From CAVWCQ01 sp963753545 (GTDB taxonomy: Bacteria; Chloroflexota; Anaerolineae; Aggregatilineales; Aggregatilineaceae): a DNA stretch of 64,000 nt. How positions within the stretch are numbered: position 1 is the stretch's first letter; every line of letters begins with the position of its first letter. The position numbers were made by a program, and so were the translations under genes. Location of the stretch: assembly GCA_963753545.1 (NCBI GenBank), contig CAVWCQ010000008.1, forward strand, positions 3,782,001 to 3,846,000, written 5' to 3'. This document shows positions 17,011 to 24,409 of the stretch, one piece after another. Below the pieces are notes generated by a model. That model ran no database searches and had not been told where the DNA came from. It saw nothing but the letters and a program-made list of their open reading frames with translations.

Positions 17011-17236
17011 AGTAGTCAACAACTCCCAGCTAAAGCAGGGAGCTTGAGGGGAGCCGGAAGCCACCCGGTGAACCAAGACGCAAGCGTTGACTAGACAGTG
17101 TTAACAAGCACGCTGGGCGTGGCAGCCCGCAGCACGCGACCGGATGTCCCGCTAGTCTGTCGCCGCTGCGCGTGCCTGTGTCGAAGCGGTCAGTTGCCGG
17201 CAGCCGTTGGTTGCCGAGAAGTGAGAGGTAACTCTC
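17011..17236 (+). ncRNA. Omega RNA (HEARO-type) of the IsrB element
   Basis: About 226 nt of non-coding, strongly structured sequence directly upstream of the isrB start. Visible stems: the left-end hairpin (17023-17042), CCGG...CCGG, ACGC-AA-GCGT, GGGC...GCCC, a long-range GACTAG/CTAGTC pairing, and a last hairpin GAGAG-GTAA-CTCTC (17223-17236) with a GNRA loop ending exactly one base before the ATG. Placement and a 3' hairpin touching the start codon match published HEARO/omega RNAs of IscB and IsrB. The guide would be the host sequence just 5' of the left end. Confidence 0.72.
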
Positions 17237-18270
17237 ATGTGGTATGTACCTGTGCTGAGTAGGACCGGAGAACGGCTGATGCCCTGTCACGCCGCCCGTG
17301 CGCGCGAACTGGTTCGGAAGGGACGAGCCGTCCGCCGTTTTGACCGGGGCTTGTTCTATCTTCAACTGGTGGATCGGGAGGCCGGGGACTACACAAGCGA
17401 TTGCGGTAGGGATTGACCCTGGCTCGAAGAAAGAGGCACTGACGGTCAAGTCCGCCGCACACACCTATCTGAACATTCAGGCCGACGCCGTAACCTGGGT
17501 CCAAGAGGCGGAGGCCACCAGCACGACCATGCGCCGGGGTAGGCGGGGTCGCAAGACACCCTATCGCCCCTGTCGCCGGAATCGTCGCCAGGGGCAGTTT
17601 CGCTTGCCACCCTCGAACTCGTGCCCGCTGGGGCTGGAAACTGCGCTTGACCGACTGGCTCTGTCGGTATTATCCAGTTAAAGTCTTCATTGTCGAAGAT
17701 ATTCAGGCCATCACAAAACCGGGGCAGCGCAAGTGGAACAGGAGTTTCAGTCCGTTGGAGGTGGGCAAGCAGTGGTTTTATGCGGAACTGGGCAAACGGG
17801 CCGCCGTCCGCACCCTGGCGGGCTACGAAACAGCCGACCTGCGCCGCGCCGTCGGGTTGAAGAAATCGTCGCACAAGCTGTCCGACCGGTTTGAGGCACA
17901 CTGTGTGGATAGCTGGGTGCTGGCAAACGTCGGGGTTGGCGGGCATATCCAGCCCGACAACAAGGCGATGCTTTATATCGTGCCCCTGCGTTTCCACCGC
18001 CGCCAACTGCACCGCTTGCAGCCGGAGAAGGGGGGCGTGCGCAAACCCTACGGCGGAACGCGCAGTCTGGGTTTCAAGCGCGGTTCCTGGGTCAAACACC
18101 CCCGCTATGGAATTTGTTACGTCGGGGGGACGACAGGTGGGACGATCAGTCTGCACAGTCTGGAAACCGGGCAGCGCCTTGCCAAAGTCAAGCCGCAGGC
18201 GGTTCAATTTCTGACTTTGTCCAGTTGGCGACTACGGAAAGGAGAAGTCTCGGCTTCCCCGCCCGGCTAA
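17237..18270 (+). CDS. isrB: IsrB-like RNA-guided RuvC nickase (OMEGA effector, two frameshifts)
   Basis: RuvC-only relative of IscB; known family members are omega-RNA-guided nickases that cut the non-target strand. Order: PLMP-type N-terminus (VPVLSRTGERLMPCHAARAR, then RKGRAVRRF), RuvC-I AVGIDPGSKKEALTV, an Arg-rich bridge helix RRGRRGRKTPYRPCRRNRR, RuvC-II VFIVEDIQAIT, then NRSFSPLEVGKQWFY with no HNH domain, RuvC-III HCVDSWVLAN, and a C-terminal domain with GGTRSLGFKRGSWV. All three acidic motifs remain. Extra bases near 17380-17393 and 17613-17620 change frame twice; rejoined length is about 344 aa, matching IsrB (about 350). As essential genes nearby show similar indels, it may be intact. 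The stop lies within the right-end hairpin. Confidence 0.82.
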
Positions 18271-18290
18271 AGCCGGGTGTCCCCGCCGAG
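18249..18290 (+). repeat. Right-end hairpin of the IsrB element
   Basis: Outer stem CTCGGC/GCCGAG and inner stem CCCGGC/GCCGGG with a TAAA loop. The preceding AAAGGAGAAGTCTC (18238-18251) is identical to that before the right end of the second element (53484-53497), whose outer stem reads CTCACC/GGTGAG, so the variable pairs change together on both arms. Confidence 0.75.
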
Positions 18291-18310
18291 TATTCTTATG
18301 GTAGAAAGTG

Positions 18311-19276
18311 ATGCGGCAAATGATTGAAACGTACGAGCTGACCAAGTATTTTAACGATTTCCTGGCCGTCGATCACATCACACTTTCTGTTGAAGCCGGT
18401 ACGATCTTTGCAATTCTGGGGCCAAACGGGGCGGGGAAAACTACCACCATTCGGATGCTTACCTCCATTCTTCAGCCTACATCGGGGTGGGCACGTATCG
18501 CCGGGTACGACGTGGTCAAACAGCCGACGCAGGTTCGCGCCCATGTCGGTGTGCTCACCGAACAGCACGGCCTCTACGAACGCATGAAGGGCATCGAATA
18601 TCTCGATTTTTTTGCCCGTATCTACCACCTTTCCTCCGAAGCCCGCCAGAAGCGCCCCATCATGCTCATGGAACATTTCGGCCTGGGCGAAGCCATGAAC
18701 AAACGCCTGGGTGAATATTCGAAGGGCATGAAGCAGAAGTTGGCGCTGGTCCGGGCGATACTGCACGATCCGCTCGTGTTGCTGCTGGACGAACCGACCT
18801 CTGCCATGGATCCCCAAAGCGCCCGGCTGGTTCGGGAAGCGATCAAAGAAATGCGCCGCGAAGAACGAACCATCACCATCACGACCCACAACCTGACCGA
18901 AGCGCAGATCCTGGCTGACCGGATCGCCGTCATTCGCCGGGGTCGCATTATCGCCAATGGTACTTTTAAAGAATTATCCGAACGATTTGTCGGCGCGCCG
19001 CTGATGGAACTGCGATTGGCAGATCACCTGAATGGCGCATCGGCAGAACTGGGCGAGATGGTCGAACTGGTTGAGCAGGGGGACGATTGGATCCGCTACC
19101 GCACGCCCGAACCGCAGCGGGACAATCCGAACATCATTCGCCGTCTGACCGGATTAGGGCTGAAGATTGTCACACTTAGCGAATTATCGCGCACGCTCGA
19201 GGATGTGTATTTACAAATAGTGACTGAGGACGAGGGATTGGAACGCAATGGCGACACTAACCAAACAACTGGATAA
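18311..19276 (+). CDS. ABC transporter ATP-binding protein (exporter type)
   Basis: Energises export through the permease encoded next. Walker A GPNGAGKTTT (about residues 39-48), signature YSKGMKQKLALVRA, Walker B LVLLLDEPTSAMDP and H-loop TTHNLTEA are all present. A C-terminal extension of about 100 residues follows (RLTGLGLKIVTLSELSRTLE), typical of ABC-2/NatA-type subunits. About 322 aa. GTG 18308 and ATG 18320 are alternative starts. The mobile element ends only 11 nt upstream, so the native promoter may have been displaced. It overlaps the permease gene by 29 nt. Confidence 0.92.
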   Translation: MRQMIETYELTKYFNDFLAVDHITLSVEAGTIFAILGPNGAGKTTTIRMLTSILQPTSGWARIAGYDVVKQPTQVRAHVGVLTEQHGLYERMKGIEYLDFFARIYHLSSEARQKRPIMLMEHFGLGEAMNKRLGEYSKGMKQKLALVRAILHDPLVLLLDEPTSAMDPQSARLVREAIKEMRREERTITITTHNLTEAQILADRIAVIRRGRIIANGTFKELSERFVGAPLMELRLADHLNGASAELGEMVELVEQGDDWIRYRTPEPQRDNPNIIRRLTGLGLKIVTLSELSRTLEDVYLQIVTEDEGLERNGDTNQTTG

Positions 19277-20744
19277 CCGTGAGGTCGAGTCGAAGCGCGG
19301 ACGATTTGTACAATCGCTGAGTAATGCCCTGATCATCACCCGCCGAGAAGTCCGTGACAGCTTCCGCGACTGGCGGATCATGGTTCCGATCGTTATCCTG
19401 ACACTGATTTTTCCACTGATGGCAAATGGCATGACACGCGCGTTCATCAGCTTTTTTGAGAACAACGGGGCCAAACCGCTGCTGCCATCGCTGCTGCCGC
19501 TCATGCCCATGATCGTCGGCTTCTTTCCGATCTCGATCTCGCTGGTGATCGCCCTTGAAACCTTCGTTGGAGAAAAAGAACGCCTGAGCCTGGAACCGCT
19601 GCTCTCCACTCCGCTGACAAATATCGAACTCTACATGGGCAAGTCTTTTGCCGCCATGCTGCCCCCGCTCATGGCAAGTTACATTGGGCTGGTGATTTAT
19701 GTCGGCGGGCTGGTTTTGGGCAGCCAGCAGTGGCGGCCTCCCGCGCTGCTGGTGCTCCAGATCGTCTTGCTGACGACGGTGCAGGCGCTGGTCATGGTCA
19801 CAGGCGCGGTAGTTGTATCCAGCCAGACCACATCCACCCGAGCCGCCAATCTGCTCGCCAGCTTCATTATCATCCCGATGTCGATGCTGGTCATCCTGGA
19901 TAGCATCATTATGGTCCAACCCCACAGGCGCTATCTGCTCTGGTTCATTATCCTGGGGCTGATGGTGACGATCATGCTGCTGATCCGCATGGGGGCGCGC
20001 ATTTTTAACCGCGAAGAGCTGCTGGGACGTTCGCTGGATCACCTCAATTTCCGCTGGGCCTGGCGCACCATTTGGGAACAATTTCGCGGACCGGGGCTTG
20101 AAGGGCGCATGACCCTGCGCCGCTGGTATCAAAAAAGTGTTTTCCCGGCGGTAGCTTCCCTGCGGACCGCATCTGCCGTCACCGTCGTATGCATCACAGC
20201 CGCTTTTATCGCCGGGTGGGTCTTCGCTGCCGCAAATCCAATCTCACTCGATCAATTTAATCCGACCGACGAAAAACTCCTGGATAACCTGCAAACCTGG
20301 TTCCAACTGGGGCAAGACAATCCCCGGTTGATCGTTATGGCGATTATGCAAAACTCCCGTATTTTGATCGGAGCGACGCTGCTGGCAATCTTCACATTCG
20401 GCGTCATGGCGATGGTCCTGGTCATGATCCCGTTTGGCCTGATGGGATTCATCCTGGGGCAGGTGGTTCTGTCGGGGATCAACCCTGCGCCGTTCCTGAT
20501 GGCGGTGCTTCCACATGGAATTATTGAAGTTCCGGCGATTGTGCTCGCGGGAGCCGCCGCGCTGCGCCTGGGAAGTGTCATCACACGCCCACCGTTGTCC
20601 ATGACGGTTGGCGAAGCATGGCTGCGCGCGCTGGGAGATACGATCAAAATCGGCGTTGGTCTTGTCGCCCCGATGCTGATCGTTGCTGGAATTCTGGAAG
20701 TAACGCTGACACCCCGCATCGTGGAGCTTGTACTAAAGTTGTAA
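19248..20744 (+). CDS. ABC-2 type permease with C-terminal SpoIIM-like domain
   Basis: Membrane partner of the preceding ATPase. Residues about 25-260 form an ABC-2/NatB-like permease: TRREVRDSFRDWRIMVPIVI, a TM helix, a large loop with ETFVGEKERLSLEPLLSTPL, and further helices (AANLLASFIIIPMSMLVILD). Residues about 300-498 form a second helical bundle with the SpoIIM/DUF95 pattern: a long amphipathic loop, MIPFGLMGFILGQV, FLMAVLPHGIIEVPAIVLAG and a final helix. SpoIIM domains are often near or fused to such exporters, but the substrate is unknown. 498 aa. Confidence 0.85.
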   Translation: MATLTKQLDNREVESKRGRFVQSLSNALIITRREVRDSFRDWRIMVPIVILTLIFPLMANGMTRAFISFFENNGAKPLLPSLLPLMPMIVGFFPISISLVIALETFVGEKERLSLEPLLSTPLTNIELYMGKSFAAMLPPLMASYIGLVIYVGGLVLGSQQWRPPALLVLQIVLLTTVQALVMVTGAVVVSSQTTSTRAANLLASFIIIPMSMLVILDSIIMVQPHRRYLLWFIILGLMVTIMLLIRMGARIFNREELLGRSLDHLNFRWAWRTIWEQFRGPGLEGRMTLRRWYQKSVFPAVASLRTASAVTVVCITAAFIAGWVFAAANPISLDQFNPTDEKLLDNLQTWFQLGQDNPRLIVMAIMQNSRILIGATLLAIFTFGVMAMVLVMIPFGLMGFILGQVVLSGINPAPFLMAVLPHGIIEVPAIVLAGAAALRLGSVITRPPLSMTVGEAWLRALGDTIKIGVGLVAPMLIVAGILEVTLTPRIVELVLKL

Positions 20745-20795
20745 CTCATGCTATACCAGCGTGCACTGGCCCGCTGCTGCTAAGGATATTTTGTT

Positions 20796-21551
20796 ATGGC
20801 TCGCCTTATCATTCTGGGATCGGCTGCGTCAGTTTCGGATATGCAGCACGATCACACGCACTTTATTTTGTTGGGTGATCACGGCAACTCGGTCCTGGTA
20901 GACTGTGGGTCTAACCCGGTTGCGAAGTTACAGAGATACCAGCTTGGCGTAGAACATCCGGTAGATACCATCCTGACCCATTTTCACCCGGATCATGTCT
21001 ACGGCATCGCCCCGCTGCTGATGCAGTTGTGGCTGATGGGGCGAACCTCTCCCATGCGTGTTTACGGCATCCACCATTGTCTGCAACGCGTGGAAGAGAT
21101 GATGGCCGCCTATTTGTGGGAAACCTGGCCGCGGCTTTACCCGGTTCATTTTGAACATCTGCAGGAGCGCGCAAACGAATTGGTGCTTGATAATGCCGAT
21201 TTTCACATCACGGCCTGGCCGACCAAACACTTCATTCCCACTATTGGCCTGCGGATCGAAGTAAAAACCAGCGGCAGAGTGATCGGCTATTCGTGTGATA
21301 CCGAACCCATGCCCAACATCGTTAACCTTGCCCAAAATGCCGATCTGCTGCTGCATGAATCATCGGGGGAGGGGTTTGGACATTCCAGCGCGGCGCAGGC
21401 AGGAACCATCGCAGCACAGGCGCATGCCCGACAGTTAGCACTGATCCATTACGACGTGCGAAAAGACGCTCGGTTGCTCGCGGCTGAGGCACAGACGACC
21501 TTCAATGGACTTGTTGAAGTCGCTCAAGATTACGTCGAGTATGAAATCTGA
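20796..21551 (+). CDS. Metallo-beta-lactamase-fold hydrolase (RNase Z/PhnP-like)
   Basis: The metal-binding motif THFHPDHVYG (HxHxDH, about residues 61-70) identifies the MBL fold, with a further conserved Asp in YSCDTEPM and His in LLHESSGEG and LIHYDV. The overall order resembles the RNase Z/arylsulfatase/PhnP group rather than true beta-lactamases. 251 aa, soluble, no signal peptide. It could be a tRNA 3' processing endonuclease or another phosphodiesterase; no exosite arm is obvious. It ends in a strong terminator. Confidence 0.8.
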   Translation: MARLIILGSAASVSDMQHDHTHFILLGDHGNSVLVDCGSNPVAKLQRYQLGVEHPVDTILTHFHPDHVYGIAPLLMQLWLMGRTSPMRVYGIHHCLQRVEEMMAAYLWETWPRLYPVHFEHLQERANELVLDNADFHITAWPTKHFIPTIGLRIEVKTSGRVIGYSCDTEPMPNIVNLAQNADLLLHESSGEGFGHSSAAQAGTIAAQAHARQLALIHYDVRKDARLLAAEAQTTFNGLVEVAQDYVEYEI

Positions 21552-21553
21552 AC

Positions 21554-21589
21554 AAAAAATCTGCCAGGGTGCAACTGGCAGATTTTTTT
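21554..21589 (+). terminator. Rho-independent terminator (possibly bidirectional)
   Basis: A-run and ATCTGCCAG (21554-21567), a short loop, then CTGGCAGAT followed by T7 (21575-21589). It ends the MBL gene and, read from the other strand, also the convergent minus-strand genes. Confidence 0.88.
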
Positions 21590-21611
21590 CCGGCAGCATA
21601 TGAAATTTTAA

Positions 21612-21857
21612 TTACGACAAATTCTCTTGCTGAGTCTCCTTAGAGGGATGATTAGTCAGGTCGCTTAACGGTTTAACTGTCGCGTGCAAAAAAGCGAAGT
21701 CACCCCGCGGCGGCATCACCTCGAAGATTTCGACAATTTCAAAAGTATATTTGCCAATCTGAACATGCCCCCCCACCTGCGGGCGTTCAAATTCGTTTAC
21801 AATCGCCCCCGGATGTTCTCCGCCAATCACAACATAGCTGACTTTGTAGGTAATCAT
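21612..21857 (-). CDS. Hypothetical protein, 81 aa
   Basis: Small beta-rich soluble protein starting MITYKVSYVVIGGEHPGAIV and ending in a polar tail. The pattern (PQVGGHVQIGKYTFEIVEIF) suggests a small barrel-like domain but I recognise no family. A plausible Shine-Dalgarno (AGGAG/AAGGA) lies upstream. It lies 27 nt downstream of the cNMP-domain gene on the same strand, so the two are probably cotranscribed. Confidence 0.55.
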   Translation of the reverse strand: MITYKVSYVVIGGEHPGAIVNEFERPQVGGHVQIGKYTFEIVEIFEVMPPRGDFAFLHATVKPLSDLTNHPSKETQQENLS

Positions 21858-21884
21858 CGATCAGCGTCCTTACTCCTGGGAGCG

Positions 21885-22340
21885 CTAAATGCTGCCAGCC
21901 CCAAGATCCAGATTACGATGGCGCAGCTTAAAGGCAAGGTCCGAAGCCAAATTCCGCATCATGATGTAGCCAATAGCGGTATCGGCGCTGCACAGCGCAG
22001 TAAATGCATCGCGGCTGATAGCATGCAGCACCGTGTCGTTCCGACAGCATTGTACGGTTGCGGAACGGCTGCCGTAGTCCAGCAGGGCGATCTCGCCAAA
22101 AACCTGCCCACGTCCGAGGAACACCTCGGACCGTTCAGGTTCGCCAGGACTTCTACGGATCAGAATTTCCACCTGTCCTTCACGGATCAGATACATCTTG
22201 TCGCCATCTGAATCTTGCCGGAAGATTACATCCCCATCGTCGTAACATTCTTCCTGGCTAATATCAATCAGGCGTTGAAGCTGCACATCTGTAAGCCCGT
22301 TGAACAGGCCAACCGCCCTGACCAGATCGAGGAGGCCCAT
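21885..22340 (-). CDS. Cyclic-nucleotide-binding domain protein
   Basis: A single Crp-like sensory domain of 151 aa without a DNA-binding helix-turn-helix. Motifs: LFNGLTDVQLQRLIDIS at the start, IFRQDSDGDKMYLIREGQVE (beta roll) and the phosphate-binding cassette FGEIALLDYGSRSATVQ (about residues 82-98). A regulatory partner of another protein is likely. The 92 nt upstream to polX show no clear promoter. Confidence 0.8.
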   Translation of the reverse strand: MGLLDLVRAVGLFNGLTDVQLQRLIDISQEECYDDGDVIFRQDSDGDKMYLIREGQVEILIRRSPGEPERSEVFLGRGQVFGEIALLDYGSRSATVQCCRNDTVLHAISRDAFTALCSADTAIGYIMMRNLASDLAFKLRHRNLDLGAGSI

Positions 22341-22431
22341 GTTTTACTTTCCTGCTTTTTATGCGTGGTATCCTGAGTCAGAAGCATACTACAAGAACCT
22401 TGGCGAGGCAAACTCCCTGACAATAGAAACA

Positions 22432-24183
22432 CTAACGCCTGAACAATGGGGCAAGATCGGCCCAGGAACGTGTGTTTAACACGTCATCTGCCTCCAGCCA
22501 GCCGCGCCGCGCCTGATCGACGCCATAGCGCATATACTCAAAGGAGGCTAAATAGTGCGCGTCTGTCGCGATGCTGATCTTCAGCCCCATCTCCTTCGCC
22601 GCTTTCAGATAGACGTCATTCAGATCGAGCCGCTCCGGGTTGGCGTTTAATTCCAGAAAGCAGCCGCGTTCCAAAGCAGCCTCTAACAGCCGTTCGACGT
22701 TCACTTCATAAGGAGGGCGCTTTCCCAGAAGCCTCCCTGTCGGATGCCCCAAAATGTTAAAATGGGGGTTATCCATCGCCCGGATAATGCGCTCGGTCTG
22801 CTGCTCTTCGGAAAGGTTGAAGTGGGTGTGGATCGAGCAAATGCGCAGATCGAGCCGGGCCAGAATCAAATCGGGCAGATCGAGCGAGCCATCCTGCAAA
22901 ATATCGACTTCAATGCCTTTGAGCAGCCGAACCCCATCAAGCTGCTCATTGAGGCGATCAATATCTTCAATTTGTCTCGCCAGGCGCTCCGCGCTCAACC
23001 CGTTTGTCATGGCCAGCACAGGGGAATGATCGGTGACGGCAGCGTAATCGTAACCATACTTCTTTGCCGCATTTGCCATTTCTTCCAGTGAAGCGTGCCC
23101 ATCGCTCTCGGTGGTATGTGCGTGGAGATTGCCCCGGATGTTTTCCAGCGTGAGCAGATTGGGGAGCCGCCCCTCCGCCGCCGCTTCGATCTCGCCGCGA
23201 TTCTCGCGCAGTTCGGGCGGGATATAGCGCAAATCCAAGGCGGCATACATCTCCTCTTCGGTTGCGCCACCCAAACGTTCTTCTCCGCGAAAGATGCCAT
23301 ACTCGTTGATCTTGAGATCGCGATCCAGGGCGATATTGCGCAGCGCCAAGTTATGCGGCTTGGACCCGGTGAAGTAGAGCAGGGCCGCACCAAAGCTTTC
23401 TGGTGGGACAACACGCACATCGACCTGCAGCCCGGCATGCAGCACAACCGTTGAGCGCTCGTCGCCCTGCGACCGAATCTCTGCCACACCACCATAATGC
23501 ACAAAATGATCGATTACCTGATCACCCGCGTCGCTGGTAACCAGAATATCCAGGTCCCCTACCGTCTCCCGCCTGCGCCGGAAGCTTCCTGCCACCGCAA
23601 TCTGGTTTACCACGCCGCTTTCCTGTAGATAAGCCACCAGCGCGGAAGCAATCGTTTCGGCACTGCTGATCGACAGCCGCCGATCTTCATCCTGAAACCG
23701 TTCCAGCTTTTTTAACAGCTCCGACTCAAACTTAGCGCTCAGCCCCTTCACCTGTTGCAGCCGCCCCGTCTTCGCCGCTTCCAGCAACCCTTCACGCGAG
23801 GAAATGCCCAGTTCTTCATAAATCAGTTTGACCCGTTTGGGGCCCAACCCTGGAACATTCATTAGGTCGGTCAGGCCGATGGGAATACGCTCCTTGAGTT
23901 CTTCCAATGCTCCCATCTGCCCTGTGTTGACGATCTCGGTGATCTTCGCGGATAGATCGGGGCCGATGCCGTGAATCTCTGTCAGGTCTTCGCCCTCCGC
24001 CAGCATATCGGCAAGGGAGCGAGGATACTGGTTGACAATATCCACTGCATCGCGGTAGGCACCTACCCGGAAACAATTCGCGCCATCGATTTCCAGCAGA
24101 TCAGCATATTGTTCAAATAAATGGGCGATTTGAGTGTTATGGACAGGCAAAGTGATTTCCCTTCGACCGCTGCGATTTATCAT
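22432..24183 (-). CDS. polX: Family X DNA polymerase / 3'-5' exonuclease PolX
   Basis: Gap-filling DNA repair polymerase. An N-terminal 8-kDa-like domain with helix-hairpin-helix segments (IHGIGPDLSAKI, VPGLGPKRVKLI) is followed by the nucleotidyltransferase motif GSFRRRRETVGDLDILV with the catalytic DxD (about residues 200-216). Residues about 340-583 are a PHP domain: NLHAHTTESDGHASLEEM, TDHSPVLAM, EVDIL, IHTHFN and TDAHYLA hold the metal-binding His/Asp/Glu set, giving 3'-5' exonuclease activity. 583 aa is the normal bacterial length. Confidence 0.95.
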   Translation of the reverse strand: MINRSGRREITLPVHNTQIAHLFEQYADLLEIDGANCFRVGAYRDAVDIVNQYPRSLADMLAEGEDLTEIHGIGPDLSAKITEIVNTGQMGALEELKERIPIGLTDLMNVPGLGPKRVKLIYEELGISSREGLLEAAKTGRLQQVKGLSAKFESELLKKLERFQDEDRRLSISSAETIASALVAYLQESGVVNQIAVAGSFRRRRETVGDLDILVTSDAGDQVIDHFVHYGGVAEIRSQGDERSTVVLHAGLQVDVRVVPPESFGAALLYFTGSKPHNLALRNIALDRDLKINEYGIFRGEERLGGATEEEMYAALDLRYIPPELRENRGEIEAAAEGRLPNLLTLENIRGNLHAHTTESDGHASLEEMANAAKKYGYDYAAVTDHSPVLAMTNGLSAERLARQIEDIDRLNEQLDGVRLLKGIEVDILQDGSLDLPDLILARLDLRICSIHTHFNLSEEQQTERIIRAMDNPHFNILGHPTGRLLGKRPPYEVNVERLLEAALERGCFLELNANPERLDLNDVYLKAAKEMGLKISIATDAHYLASFEYMRYGVDQARRGWLEADDVLNTRSWADLAPLFRR

Positions 24184-24334
24184 TCAGTTTCGATTATAGG
24201 AGGAATCTGCGCGCTCTGCGTAGGAGAGCCAGGGCGCGATTTTGCAGCTAAGTGACTAAAGCAACCAGGACAGGTTCACCAGGAATTTTCTGCCAGCAGC
24301 ATAATTCCCCAATCCTATGAAAGCATAACTTTTT

Positions 24335-24358
24335 TTGAACCGCAGAACCTGTTATTAT
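24335..24358 (+). promoter_or_regulatory. Candidate extended -10 promoter for the sensor kinase
   Basis: TTGAAC (24335-24340) and TG-T-TATTAT (24350-24358) lie about 52 nt before the kinase start. The spacer (12 nt) is too short for a classical -35, so the extended -10 would do most of the work. The remainder of the 220-nt polX/kinase divergent spacer shows no other clear feature. Confidence 0.3.
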
Positions 24359-24409
24359 GGATGAAGGTACTGCGCGAACAACCAAACCTGTTTACTGGAA
24401 TCTTTGAGA

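Larger units (their letters stand above)
17011..18300 (+). mobile_element. IS200/IS605-like element carrying isrB and its omega RNA (no tnpA)
   Basis: The left end begins about 17011 with AGTAGTCAA and a hairpin CTCCC-(AGCTAAAGCA)-GGGAG (17023-17042). The right end has a hairpin CCCGGC-TAAA-GCCGGG (18262-18277) inside a longer stem CTCGGC/GCCGAG (18249-18254 with 18285-18290), then TATTCTT. No target-site duplication is evident, as expected for this superfamily. No TyrA-type transposase gene is present, so mobilisation would need one elsewhere. The same ends recur at 53,221-53,545. Exact boundaries are uncertain by a few bases. It separates lgt from the downstream ABC exporter. Confidence 0.82.

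Noticed and set aside
21684..22211. 175-codon plus-strand frame opposite the cNMP-domain gene
   Set aside because: It runs antisense to two minus-strand genes with clear start signals and has no domain.
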